Source: Janthinobacterium sp. 61
GTDB taxonomy: Bacteria; Pseudomonadota; Gammaproteobacteria; Burkholderiales; Burkholderiaceae_D
Direction of reading: 5' to 3'
DNA length: 64,000 nucleotides
Assembly: GCF_002846335.1 (NCBI RefSeq)
Contig: NZ_PJMQ01000001.1
Location: forward strand, 124,001 to 188,000
How positions within the stretch are numbered: the first letter of the stretch is position 1; each line of letters starts with the position of its first letter. The translations under genes were made by a program, and so were the position numbers. Shown here one piece after another: positions 16,633 through 25,722 of the stretch. Below the pieces are notes generated by a model. The model was given only the letters and a program-made list of their open reading frames with translations. It did not search any database and was not told the DNA's origin.

Positions 16633-19503
16633 TCAGTGTTCCTTCACGAGGATGGCGCTCAGCGATTCGCGTACTGCCAGGAAGGCTTGCTGCATCTGCA
16701 GCAGCAGGATAGTCGCACCGTCGGTACTGCCAGCGCGGCCCAGTTTTTCCATCTCCTTGCATAGCTGCGCCAGGCGATCGGCGCCCACGTTGGCGCTGCC
16801 CGACTTGAGGCTGTGGGCCACCTTGCGCAGCGCATCCGCATCCGCGCCGGCAATCGCTACGCGCATGGCGCTCAATTGGCGCGGCGTCTCGCTGGTAAAA
16901 GCGAGGATGACCCGCTCGAGCAGCGCATCGCCATCGGCGCGCGACAGGGTGCGGATGTTTTCCAGCGCCTGCCGGTTCAGCGGCTGGCACGCTGGGAGGG
17001 CGGCGGCCAAAGGCGGCGCCACCTCCGGCGGTGTCTGCGGCTCTGGCTCTGGCTCTGGCGCCACGCTGTGGTGCACGGTGGCCGCGCGCGGCAGGGTGAT
17101 CCAGCGCGCAATCGTGTGGCCCAGGTCTTGCTGCGTAAACGGCTTGCTCAGGTAATCGTCCATGCCGGCCGCCAGGCATGCTTCGCGGTCGCCCTGCAAC
17201 GCATTGGCCGTGATGGCGACGATCGGCAGCACGCGCGCATGGCCGCACTGCTGTTCATGGCGGCGGATTTCCGACGTGGCGGCAAAGCCATCCATCACGG
17301 GCATCTGGCAATCCATCAGTATCAAATCGAAATCCTCGGCCTGCGCCGCCTGCAAAGCCTCTTCGCCGTTGCCCGCACACACCACGTCCAGACCCAGGCT
17401 GTCGAGCATGGCCAGCGCCACTTCCACGTTGACGCGATTGTCCTCGGCCAGCAGCACGCGGCGGCGCTGGCGCCGGCCCACCTGGCGGGCCGTGTATGGC
17501 GGATGGATGCGCATGCCCTCGCTGGCCCGCGGCGGCGTGACGATGCAATCGAACAGGTCGCATTCGCGGGCCGGCTTGATCAGCTGGAAGGCCACGCCCG
17601 CCTCGCGCCGCTGCACGGGATCGGCCGCCGCCTGCTCCGTGCTCAGCAGCAGAAGCTTCAGGTCGGCCAGCAGCGGCTCGCTCTTGATGTTGGCCGCCAG
17701 GGCCAGGCCGCTGGTGCGCGGCAATTCCATGTCGAGCAGGGCCACGGCATACGGGGTGCCCGCCTGCGCGGCCGCGCGCAGCTTGGCCAGGCAGTCACTG
17801 GCCGTGCCGGCGCTGTCGCTGACGATGTGCCAGCTGGCCAGCTGCCGTTCCAGCACGGCACGCGTGGCGGGTGTGTGGTCGACGATCAAGGCGCGTAATC
17901 CTCGTGTGGTTTTCAGGTTGAAGGACGGGTCGTCGCTGTCGACCCGTCGCTTATCGAAATTTACTTCGAACCAGAAGATCGATCCTTGCGTTAAAGCATT
18001 ATCAACGCCGATAGTGCCGCCCATCAGTTCCACCAGCTGTTTCGAGATCGTCAATCCCAGGCCCGTGCCGCCGTGCTTGCGCGTGGTCGAGCCGTCCGCC
18101 TGCGAGAATGATTCGAAGATGCGCGTCTGTGCCTCGTTTGACACGCCGATGCCCGTGTCGTGCACCTCGAAGCGCAAGCCCACGCTGGCCGCATCTTCGC
18201 TGCACACTGCCACTGTCACGGTGACCTTGCCCGTTTCCGTGAACTTGATGGCGTTGCCCAGCAGGTTGACGATGATCTGGCGCAAACGGTTGGGATCGCC
18301 GCAAATGGCAATGGGAATGTCAAACGCGATATCGAATTCCAGGCTGATATTTTTCGCTTCCGCCTGCGGCGCGAACACGTGCTCTATATCGTCGAGCAAT
18401 TCGCGGAAATTGAAGCGGATGTATTCCACGCTCAGCTTGCCCGCCTCGATCTTGGAAAAGTCGAGGATATCGTTGATGATCACCAACAAATTCTGCCCCG
18501 AGCGCTGCACCATGCTCGTGTAGTGGCGCTGCTGCGGGCTCAAAGGGCTGGCCAGCAGCAGTTCCGTCATGCCCAGCACGCCATTCATGGGCGTGCGGAT
18601 TTCATGGCTCATGGTGGCGAGGAAGGCACTTTTTGCCTGGCTGGCTGCCTCGGCTGCATCCTTGGCCTTTTCCAGCTGCGCCGTGCGCACGCCCACCTGG
18701 CGCTCGAGCTGGTCACGGTAATTGGCCAGGGTGCTGTCGCGGCTGTCGATCTGCGCCAGCATGTCGTTGAAACTGTCGATCAGCACGCCCAGCTCGTCGC
18801 TGCGCTGGTGCGCGATGCGGTGGCTGTAGGTCTGGCTGCGGGACACTTTTTGCGCGGTATCGATCAGCTTGGTGATCGGCTCGGCGATCACGCTTTTGAA
18901 ACGCCGCGCCAGGAAGACGGCGATCAGGAAGGACAGTACGGTAGCGCCGCCGATGGCGCCCACGTGGCGGCCGATGTTGCGCCACATGTGGTTCAGGTCG
19001 GCTTCGATCAGTACGGCGCCGACGATCTGCTGCGGCGCGCCCAGCCGGTAGACGGGACGGTACAAGCGCATGGTGGGCGCCAGGGGCGTGCCCGCGCCTT
19101 GCGTGACGGGCTGCACGGCCATGTCGGCCAGCAAGGCCGGGTCCATGTCTTCCGGCGTCGCCAGGCCCGCCAGCTCCTTGTCGTGCTGCGGCGCGCGGTA
19201 CAGGGCGAACAGGCGTCCGCCCCGGTCGAACAGGGCCGCCTGGGCGATCTCGTCGCGCGCTGCCAGCGCCGCCAGCATCTGTTCCGCCTGCGGCTGTGCC
19301 GATTTTCCCACCATCAATGGCGCCGCGCTGGCCGCACCGATCACCCCCGCCAGGGACAGCAGTTGCTTGCCTTCATCGTTCTTGTGGCTGAGCACGGACG
19401 TCAGGGCTAACGCCACGAACACCAGCAGCAGCGCGCAGCCCGACGACAGCACGGAGATCATGGTCAGCTTCTGGCTGATGCTGGAGCGGTGGAAATTGAA
19501 CAT
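16633..19503 (-). CDS. hybrid sensor histidine kinase (HAMP-HisKA-HATPase-REC-REC-HPt)
   Basis: This 956-residue BarA-like kinase has TM1 at ~14-36, a periplasmic sensor of ~140 residues, TM2 at ~183-199 and HAMP at ~200-255. The dimerisation domain carries H300 in [15 protein letters not shown]. The ATPase domain has N ([13 protein letters not shown]) and G boxes ([15 protein letters not shown]). A first REC (~535-650) keeps D in LLDMELP but has a weakened acidic pocket. A second canonical REC ([19 protein letters not shown]) and a C-terminal HPt ([12 protein letters not shown]) complete a full phosphorelay. The adjacent REC-PAS-GGDEF-EAL protein is the obvious output. Confidence 0.93.
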   Translation of the reverse strand: MFNFHRSSISQKLTMISVLSSGCALLLVFVALALTSVLSHKNDEGKQLLSLAGVIGAASAAPLMVGKSAQPQAEQMLAALAARDEIAQAALFDRGGRLFALYRAPQHDKELAGLATPEDMDPALLADMAVQPVTQGAGTPLAPTMRLYRPVYRLGAPQQIVGAVLIEADLNHMWRNIGRHVGAIGGATVLSFLIAVFLARRFKSVIAEPITKLIDTAQKVSRSQTYSHRIAHQRSDELGVLIDSFNDMLAQIDSRDSTLANYRDQLERQVGVRTAQLEKAKDAAEAASQAKSAFLATMSHEIRTPMNGVLGMTELLLASPLSPQQRHYTSMVQRSGQNLLVIINDILDFSKIEAGKLSVEYIRFNFRELLDDIEHVFAPQAEAKNISLEFDIAFDIPIAICGDPNRLRQIIVNLLGNAIKFTETGKVTVTVAVCSEDAASVGLRFEVHDTGIGVSNEAQTRIFESFSQADGSTTRKHGGTGLGLTISKQLVELMGGTIGVDNALTQGSIFWFEVNFDKRRVDSDDPSFNLKTTRGLRALIVDHTPATRAVLERQLASWHIVSDSAGTASDCLAKLRAAAQAGTPYAVALLDMELPRTSGLALAANIKSEPLLADLKLLLLSTEQAAADPVQRREAGVAFQLIKPARECDLFDCIVTPPRASEGMRIHPPYTARQVGRRQRRRVLLAEDNRVNVEVALAMLDSLGLDVVCAGNGEEALQAAQAEDFDLILMDCQMPVMDGFAATSEIRRHEQQCGHARVLPIVAITANALQGDREACLAAGMDDYLSKPFTQQDLGHTIARWITLPRAATVHHSVAPEPEPEPQTPPEVAPPLAAALPACQPLNRQALENIRTLSRADGDALLERVILAFTSETPRQLSAMRVAIAGADADALRKVAHSLKSGSANVGADRLAQLCKEMEKLGRAGSTDGATILLLQMQQAFLAVRESLSAILVKEH

Positions 19504-19690
19504 GGTGGCGGCGCTTCCCCGGTCGGCCCCTTGACTGTTTTTTAATTCCTATTGGAAAAATATAGACGCGAAGACACACCCTGATGTTGATATGGGTCTA
19601 AGGGAGGAGAGGGGAGGGGAACTTATACGAGATGAAACAAATAGGGCGGTTCCGCAAGACCGCCCTCAAATTATTGCTGACCAACAACAT
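19504..19690. other. intergenic region downstream of cstA-ybdD and upstream of the hybrid kinase
   Basis: No gene is seen. The region contains the A/T-rich probable promoter of the kinase operon (about 19530-19570) and a hairpin that fits a terminator for the cstA-ybdD transcript. Confidence 0.5.
19643..19666 (-). terminator. probable terminator of the cstA-ybdD operon
   Basis: The 8-bp stem AGGGCGGT/ACCGCCCT with an 8-base loop is followed, on the minus strand, by a T-rich stretch (ATTTGTTT). Confidence 0.65.
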
Positions 19691-19800
19691 CTGACCCAGC
19701 CGTAGCGAGCGGAAGGCAGAGGTGGCCGAGAAGCGCAACCGTACTGAAGTACGGTGAGCATCGCAAGCCGCCTATGCCGACGCGCAGCAGGCTGGGTCAG
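19691..19800. repeat. palindromic intergenic repeat, copy B (3' of ybdD)
   Basis: The core (19701-19790) is ~90% identical to copy A at 2656-2746. The central stem is CCGTAC/GTACGG at 19739-19754. The outer arms CTGACCCAGC and GCTGGGTCAG are a perfect 10-bp inverted pair unrelated in sequence to the arms of the other copies. It ends 12 bp before the ybdD stop codon. Confidence 0.85.
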
Positions 19801-19812
19801 GTGTCACCACAA

Positions 19813-20016
19813 CTAGCAACAGCCGCCGCGCTTGCCGGCTCCGCCGTAGCGGGCTTCCTGGCGTTCGCGGAAGAACTCTTCATACGTCATCATCGGCTCG
19901 CCGGGATGGGTCACTTCCCGGTGCGCCACATAGGTGTCGTACTCGGGCAAGCCGCACATCAGCCGCATGCTTTGCCCCAGATACCGTCCAGCCTTGATGA
20001 TTTCATCGATCATCAT
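19813..20016 (-). CDS. ybdD: YbdD/YjiX family small protein
   Basis: The 67-residue protein matches the short YbdD/YjiX (DUF466) family that is almost always encoded after CstA-type transporters. Recognisable blocks are RYLGQSMRLMCGLPEYDTYVAH and HPGEPMMTYEEFFRERQEARYGG, ending in a GGCC tail. Its start codon overlaps the cstA stop codon (4-bp overlap), so translation is coupled. The function is unknown, but the pairing suggests an accessory role in peptide or pyruvate uptake. Confidence 0.93.
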   Translation of the reverse strand: MMIDEIIKAGRYLGQSMRLMCGLPEYDTYVAHREVTHPGEPMMTYEEFFRERQEARYGGAGKRGGCC

Positions 20017-22073
20017 TGCACCGTGGGCATGGCCTGGAACGGCGTTTCCTTGGTGCTCGGACGGCTGTCGGCGCGCGCCTTCATGATGGTGCGGATGCCG
20101 AAGAACAGCACGCTGATCACGACGATGACGAAGAAGGCGGCCAGGCCGGCGTCCAGGTAATCGTTGAAGATGATCTGCTGCATCTGCGCTACCGACTTGG
20201 CCGGCGCCAGCAGGGTGCCTTCATCCAATGCCGCCGAATATTTCTTCGCGTGCGCCAGGAAGCCGACGCGCGGATTGGCATCGAAGATCTTTTGCCAGCC
20301 GGCCGTCAGGGTGCACAGCAGCAGCCAGATGGTCGGCGTGATGGTGACCCATGCGTACTGGCCCTTCTTCATCTTGAACAGCACGCAGGTGCCGAGGATC
20401 AGCGCTATCGCCGCCAGCATCTGGTTGGCGATGCCGAACAGTGGCCACAGGGTGTTGATGCCGCCCAATGGATCGACCACGCCCTGGTACAGGAAGTAGC
20501 CCCAGGCCGCCACGCACAGGCCCGTGGCCAGCAGGTTGGCGATGACGTTTTCCGTCTGTTTCAAGCTTGGCACGAAGCTGCCCAGCAAGTCTTGCAGCAT
20601 GAAGCGGCCCGCACGCGTACCCGCATCGACGGCCGTCAGGATGAACAGCGCTTCGAACAGGATCGCGAAGTGGTACCAGAAGGCCATCATGGCCTTGCCG
20701 CCGATGGCGCCGGAAAGAATCTGCGCCATGCCGACCGCCAGGGTGGGTGCGCCGCCAGCGCGCGAAATGATGCTGTGCTCGCCCACGTCCTTGGCCGTCT
20801 GCGTCAGCATTTCCGGTGTCACATAGAAGCCCCATTGCGAGATCGCCTGTGCGGCGGACTCTGCCGTAGTGCCGATCAGGGCGGCCGGGCTGTTCATGGC
20901 GAAATAGATGCCCGGCTCGATGGTCGAGGCGGCCACCAGGGCCATGATGGCAACAAACGATTCCATCAGCATGGCGCCATAGCCGATGAAGCGGGCATGG
21001 CTTTCGTTTTCAATCATTTTCGGCGTAGTGCCCGAGGAAATCAGCGCGTGGAAGCCGGAGACGGCGCCGCAGGCGATCGTAATGAACAGGAAGGGGAACA
21101 GATTGCCCGACCAGACGGGGCCGGAGCCGTCGATGAACTTGGTCATGGCCGGCATTTTCAGGTAAGGCGCGACGACGATGATGCCGATGGCCAGGCCCAG
21201 GATGGTGCCGATTTTCAGGAAAGTCGACAGGTAGTCGCGCGGCGCCAGCAGCAGCCACACGGGCAGCACGGAAGCGATGAAGCCGTAGCCGATCAGCATC
21301 CACGTCAGTTCCGTGCCGGTAAACGTGAACATCGGGCCGAGAACGGCGTGTTCCTGCACGTACTGGCCGCCGATGATGGCCAGCATCAGCAGCACAAAAC
21401 CGATGATGGAAATTTCGCCGATGCGGCCCACGCGGATGAAGCGTGAATACACGCCCATGAACAGGGCGATAGGGATGGTCGCCATGACGGTGAAGCTGCC
21501 CCATGGGGAGCCCGTCAGCGCCTTGACCACGATCAATGCCAGCACGGCCAGAATGATGACCATGATCATGAAGCAGCCCAGCAAAGCGATCATGCCAGGA
21601 ATTTCGCCCAGTTCAGCCTTGATCAGGTCGCCCAGGGAGCGGCCGTCGCGGCGCATGGAAATGAACAGCACGATGAAATCCTGCACGGCGCCGGCAAACA
21701 CGACGCCCGCCAAAATCCACAGCATGCCGGGCAAATAGCCCATTTGCGCAGCCAGCACGGGGCCGACCAGGGGGCCGGCGCCGGCAATCGCTGCGAAATG
21801 GTGGCCGAACAGCACATATTTATTCGTCGGCACGTGGTCCAGGCCATCGTTGTGCTTGAAGGCGGGCGTCATGCGGCGCGCATCCAGTCCCAGTACCTTG
21901 TCGGCGATGAACAGGCTGTAGAAACGGTAGGCGATCAGGTAGACGCAGACGGCGGCGATGACGATCCAGATCGCGCTGATCGGTTCGCCACGTTGCAGGG
22001 CGACGACGCCCAGGGACCCGGCGCCGGCCAGCGCAAGCGCTGCCCAGCCGAGCTGTTTGAAAATGCGGTTCAT
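20013..22073 (-). CDS. cstA: carbon starvation protein CstA (peptide/pyruvate transporter family)
   Basis: The 686-residue multi-spanning inner-membrane protein belongs to the CstA family. E. coli members CstA and BtsT transport peptides and pyruvate. Hallmarks are the N-terminal TM pair, KHNDGLDHVPTNKYVLFGHHFAAIAGAGPLVGPVLAAQMGY, the SSGTTPKMIENESHARFIGYGAMLMES segment and GGINTLWPLFGIANQMLA near the C-terminus. A strong ribosome-binding site (GGAGGAAGC) precedes ATG 22073. It is divergent from a Cache-domain sensor kinase and NarL-type regulator, which are plausible controllers. Confidence 0.95.
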   Translation of the reverse strand: MNRIFKQLGWAALALAGAGSLGVVALQRGEPISAIWIVIAAVCVYLIAYRFYSLFIADKVLGLDARRMTPAFKHNDGLDHVPTNKYVLFGHHFAAIAGAGPLVGPVLAAQMGYLPGMLWILAGVVFAGAVQDFIVLFISMRRDGRSLGDLIKAELGEIPGMIALLGCFMIMVIILAVLALIVVKALTGSPWGSFTVMATIPIALFMGVYSRFIRVGRIGEISIIGFVLLMLAIIGGQYVQEHAVLGPMFTFTGTELTWMLIGYGFIASVLPVWLLLAPRDYLSTFLKIGTILGLAIGIIVVAPYLKMPAMTKFIDGSGPVWSGNLFPFLFITIACGAVSGFHALISSGTTPKMIENESHARFIGYGAMLMESFVAIMALVAASTIEPGIYFAMNSPAALIGTTAESAAQAISQWGFYVTPEMLTQTAKDVGEHSIISRAGGAPTLAVGMAQILSGAIGGKAMMAFWYHFAILFEALFILTAVDAGTRAGRFMLQDLLGSFVPSLKQTENVIANLLATGLCVAAWGYFLYQGVVDPLGGINTLWPLFGIANQMLAAIALILGTCVLFKMKKGQYAWVTITPTIWLLLCTLTAGWQKIFDANPRVGFLAHAKKYSAALDEGTLLAPAKSVAQMQQIIFNDYLDAGLAAFFVIVVISVLFFGIRTIMKARADSRPSTKETPFQAMPTVQ

Positions 22074-22315
22074 GCTTCCTCCAGAGATTTGACGGGCGCT
22101 ATGCCGTGCGATGATGGTGTTTTGCTCCTGGTCGTCGCCAGTTTGATGTTACTTTTGGTGTATTTGCAGCTTATGGCGAGTATTCAGGAATCGTATAATT
22201 GCCGCAAGCGCACGACTACGCAGTAACGCTCAGTATTACTACGCAGGGCGATTGCCACGCCGCGACGTAAAATCACGGATTCCCACCAGCATCGACGCCG
22301 CCGGAGCGCCAGGCC

Positions 22316-23686
22316 ATGAAACTCAGACAGAAAGTCATCTTCCTGGCTATCACGCCGCTCATTCTTGCCCTGTGCGCCATCGCGTTTGCCGTGCGGCACC
22401 AGGCCATCACCCTGGCCGAGCAGCAGCGCGCCACCATCCAGCAAGCCTATCTGGCCAGCAAGGAAGCCGAACTCAAGCATTACGTGACCCTGGCCAGCCA
22501 TTCCATCGCGTCCCTGTACCAGTCGGGGCGCAAAGATGCCGCCACGCAAGAGGAAGCCAAGCGCATCCTGTCCGCCCTCAGCTATGGCGACGATGGCTAT
22601 TTCTTCATCTATGATTTGCAGGGCAAGTCGCTGATGCACCCGCGCCAGCCCGAACTGGTGGGGCAGAATCTGTGGCAATTGCGCGACGCGGACGGCAATC
22701 TGACCATCCAGCGCCTGATGCAGCGGGCGAAGAGCGGCGGCGGCTTCGAGCGCTACAACTGGATCAAGCCGTCGACGAACAAGTCCGCACCCAAGCTCGG
22801 CTATGTGATCTTGATGCCGGAATGGGGCTGGATGATGGGTACCGGCATTTACATGGATGACGTGGACCAGGCGCTGGCCAAGGTCGACGCCCAGCAGTCG
22901 CGCAATATCCGCTCGACCATGGAATTGATCGCCGCCATCGCCATCCTCGGCTCCCTGCTGGTGGCCGCCTGCGGCCTGGTGCTCAATTTGCGCGAATTGA
23001 GGGTGGCCGACGCCAAGCTGAAAGTGCTGGCGCAGCGGGTGGTCGAATCGCAGGAGGAGGAACGGGCGCGGCTGTCGCGCGACTTGCATGACGGCATCAG
23101 CCAGTGGCTCGTTTCCATCAAGCTGCAGATCGAGGCGGGCATCGCGCGCCTGGCCGGCAATGCCGAGCAGAAAGAAAAGGCGCCCGTCACCTTCGAGCGG
23201 GCCGCCGAGCAACTGAACAAGGTGCTGGGCGAGGTGCGGCGCATTTCGCACAACCTGCGCCCCGCCATTCTCGACGACCTGGGCCTGGCCGCCGCGCTCG
23301 ACCACCTGGTGCATGAATTTAACGACAGCAGCAGCGCGCAAGCCAGTTTCACTGCCAGTCCGGCGGCGGCGGGCGAGGGCTTGACCGACATGGTCAATAC
23401 CGTGTTGTTCCGTATCGCCCAGGAAGCGCTGACCAATTGCGAGCGCCATGCCCACGCCAGCGGCGTGGAAGTGAGCCTGCACGAGGCGGGCAAGGCGGTG
23501 GAGTTGCGCATCCAGGATAATGGCGGCGGCTTCGACTTTGACGGCATCGCCCTGCATCCGCAGCGCGGCATCGGCCTGCGCAACATGACGGAACGCATGG
23601 AAGCCATCGGCGGCAGCCTGCACATCACTTCCTCGCCGGCCGGCACCATGGTGCTGGCGCGGCTCGCCCTTCCACCCACACATTAA
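22316..23686 (+). CDS. Cache-domain sensor histidine kinase (HisKA_3/NarX-type)
   Basis: The 456-residue kinase has TM1 at ~8-27, a periplasmic single-Cache domain (~35-185; YGDDGYFFIYDLQGKSLMHP and WGWMMGTGIYMDDVD are characteristic of sCache sensors) and TM2 at ~203-225. The cytoplasmic part carries the HisKA_3 phospho-site H258 in EEERARLSRDLHDGISQWL and a C-terminal HATPase with DNGGGFDF and GIGLRNMTERM. Cache domains of this type often bind small carboxylates. It is divergent from cstA (242-bp gap) and followed after 17 bp by its response regulator. Confidence 0.93.
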   Translation: MKLRQKVIFLAITPLILALCAIAFAVRHQAITLAEQQRATIQQAYLASKEAELKHYVTLASHSIASLYQSGRKDAATQEEAKRILSALSYGDDGYFFIYDLQGKSLMHPRQPELVGQNLWQLRDADGNLTIQRLMQRAKSGGGFERYNWIKPSTNKSAPKLGYVILMPEWGWMMGTGIYMDDVDQALAKVDAQQSRNIRSTMELIAAIAILGSLLVAACGLVLNLRELRVADAKLKVLAQRVVESQEEERARLSRDLHDGISQWLVSIKLQIEAGIARLAGNAEQKEKAPVTFERAAEQLNKVLGEVRRISHNLRPAILDDLGLAAALDHLVHEFNDSSSAQASFTASPAAAGEGLTDMVNTVLFRIAQEALTNCERHAHASGVEVSLHEAGKAVELRIQDNGGGFDFDGIALHPQRGIGLRNMTERMEAIGGSLHITSSPAGTMVLARLALPPTH

Positions 23687-23703
23687 TTAATAGATTCCGA
23701 GAC

Positions 23704-24333
23704 ATGACCGAGACGATCAACATCCTGCTGGTGGACGACCATCCCCTCGTGCGCGACGGCTTGCGCGCGCGCCTGGAGGCGGTGGCGCATTTCGACGTGG
23801 TTGCCGAGGCGGGCGGCGCCGACGAAGCCCTGGCCCAGGCGCGCCTCCACCAGGTGGACCTCGTGTTGATGGATATCAATATGCGTGGCATCAACGGCAT
23901 CGAAGCGACGGCGCTGTTCAAGCAGGCGTTTCCGCAGATTGCCGTGCTGATCCTGTCCATGCACGACAAGCTCGAATATGTGTCGCAAGCCATCGCCGCC
24001 GGTGCGCGCGGCTATGTGCTTAAAGATGCTCCAGGGAAAGATATCGTCTTCGCCATCGAGACGGTGATGTCCGGCGGCATTTATTACAGCGCGGCCCTGG
24101 CGCGGCAACTGTCGCGCCCGCAAGTGCACGATTCCTTCCTCACCACGCGCGAACAGCAAGTGCTGCAGCACATCGCGGCGGGCCAGTCGAACAAGCAGAT
24201 CGCCCGCGACCTGGACCTGAGTGTGCGCACGGTGGAGACGCACCGGCTGAACATCAAGCGCAAGCTGGGCATCGAAGGGCAGGCTGAATTGATCAAATAT
24301 GCGGTCGAGCACGCGCATGGCGGCAGCAACTGA
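23704..24333 (+). CDS. NarL/FixJ family response regulator
   Basis: The 209-residue protein has a REC domain with the acidic pair DD11-12 and phospho-acceptor D57 in VLMDINMRG, then lysine in VLKDAPG. The C-terminal LuxR-type helix-turn-helix spans ~138-195 (LTTREQQVLQHIAAGQSNKQIARDL). It is the cognate partner of the preceding Cache-domain kinase. An inferred target is the divergent cstA promoter, by analogy with other bacterial CstA/BtsT systems that respond to two-component systems. Confidence 0.94.
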   Translation: MTETINILLVDDHPLVRDGLRARLEAVAHFDVVAEAGGADEALAQARLHQVDLVLMDINMRGINGIEATALFKQAFPQIAVLILSMHDKLEYVSQAIAAGARGYVLKDAPGKDIVFAIETVMSGGIYYSAALARQLSRPQVHDSFLTTREQQVLQHIAAGQSNKQIARDLDLSVRTVETHRLNIKRKLGIEGQAELIKYAVEHAHGGSN

Positions 24334-24548
24334 CGAGGCGCACGCCGCGCCGTGCTTTATCAAACCCGCATGACAGGCGGGTCTCGCGGGGGAATGTTCT
24401 TTTTGAACATTTATTGCCAAAATTAAACTGTTTCGCGGGTGAGATTCGGATAGAATGATTCTCGCTGTCGAGGGCATCCCTGTCGGGCCAGGGTTGCCAA
24501 TGCTGGTCAGTTTATTTACTATGGCGCCCTACCCACACTGAGATACCG

Positions 24549-25721
24549 ATGTCAGCGTCTGAATCAAACCTGTTTCCGTTGGTGGGATTACAAGCAGTGG
24601 CCAATGCTCATAATGAGTGGGTCGCTGTCACCCTGCATGTACCGCAGGCATCGACGGCGCCGCTGCTGGCGGCGCTGGCCGCTGCCGATGCGTATGCGTT
24701 TCTGGCACCGCTCGACTGCATCATTCCCCTGGCCGACCCGCATGGCGTGGACGAGGCCGTGCTGGCGCAACTGGCGCCACAACGCACTATCTTCCGTTTG
24801 CCGGCCCAGCTTGCCGGCGACAAGCAGATCCAGAAAAAATGCCAGCAATGGCGCGACGCCGGCTACCGCATCCTTCTCGATGGTGCCGATGCCGGTCCCG
24901 TGGTGGCGGCGCAGGTGGACGCGCGCGCGCTGAGTTTTGACGCGGCGGGCGCACGCCCGGCCCTGCATCAGCTGCTGCCCTTGCCGGGGCCGCACCTGGC
25001 CTACAATATCGTCGACGCGGGGCAGTTTGCTGCCTTGCAAGAAATCGGCGTGAGCTGGTTTGCCGGCGACTATGCCCTGCACCATGCACGCCAGCAAAGC
25101 GAGCCGGAAGATGCCACCTCGCGCCGGCGCCTGCTGGCGCTGCTGGGCCTGCTGGCCCGCGATGCCGACGCGCACGAGCTGGAAGTGCCGCTCAAGCAAG
25201 ACCCATCGCTCAGCTATCATTTATTGAAACTGGTCAACTCAGCCGCCTTCGGTTTCACGGCGCCGATTACCAGCTTCAGCCAGGCCATCACCCTGCTGGG
25301 ACGGCGCCAGCTGCAGCGCTGGCTGCAACTGCTGCTCTATGCGCGCCAGCAAGACGACGGCAAGATCCATGCGCTGCTGCCGCTGGCGGCCGTGCGCGCG
25401 GCACAGATGGAAGCGCTGTGCCAGCTGCGCGGCGGCGATCGCGATGCGCAAGACCTGGCCTTCATGGCGGGCGTGTTTTCCCTGCTCGACGTCTTGTTGG
25501 GCATGCCGATGGAAGAGATTATCGCCACCCTGAACCTGGCGCCTGAAGTCAGTGTAGCCTTGTTGGAACGCAATGGCGAGCTGGGTACCTTGCTGGCGCT
25601 GGTCGAAAGCGCCACGCCGCCGCCGGAAGGCTTGCGCCGTGCCGGCATCGATGGAGAAACCTATTGGCGCAGCCTGCTACAGGCCTACCAATGGGCGATC
25701 CAGGTCAGCCGGAACCTGTAG
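24549..25721 (+). CDS. HDOD domain protein with degenerate EAL-like N-terminus
   Basis: The 390-residue protein carries an HDOD domain at ~195-300 ([28 protein letters not shown], then [24 protein letters not shown]). The preceding ~190 residues resemble an EAL barrel in layout but lack the EAL and DDFGTG motifs, so phosphodiesterase activity is not expected. YuxH/CdgJ-like EAL-HDOD proteins act as signalling adaptors. The stop is separated by a single base from the start of the PAS-GGDEF-EAL gene, implying translational coupling. Confidence 0.85.
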   Translation: MSASESNLFPLVGLQAVANAHNEWVAVTLHVPQASTAPLLAALAAADAYAFLAPLDCIIPLADPHGVDEAVLAQLAPQRTIFRLPAQLAGDKQIQKKCQQWRDAGYRILLDGADAGPVVAAQVDARALSFDAAGARPALHQLLPLPGPHLAYNIVDAGQFAALQEIGVSWFAGDYALHHARQQSEPEDATSRRRLLALLGLLARDADAHELEVPLKQDPSLSYHLLKLVNSAAFGFTAPITSFSQAITLLGRRQLQRWLQLLLYARQQDDGKIHALLPLAAVRAAQMEALCQLRGGDRDAQDLAFMAGVFSLLDVLLGMPMEEIIATLNLAPEVSVALLERNGELGTLLALVESATPPPEGLRRAGIDGETYWRSLLQAYQWAIQVSRNL

Positions 25722-25722
25722 C

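Noticed and set aside
25573-25722. N-terminal extension of the PAS-GGDEF-EAL protein
   Set aside because: It overlaps the HDOD gene in another frame, with codon use unlike a real gene; ATG 25723 directly after the upstream stop is the natural start.
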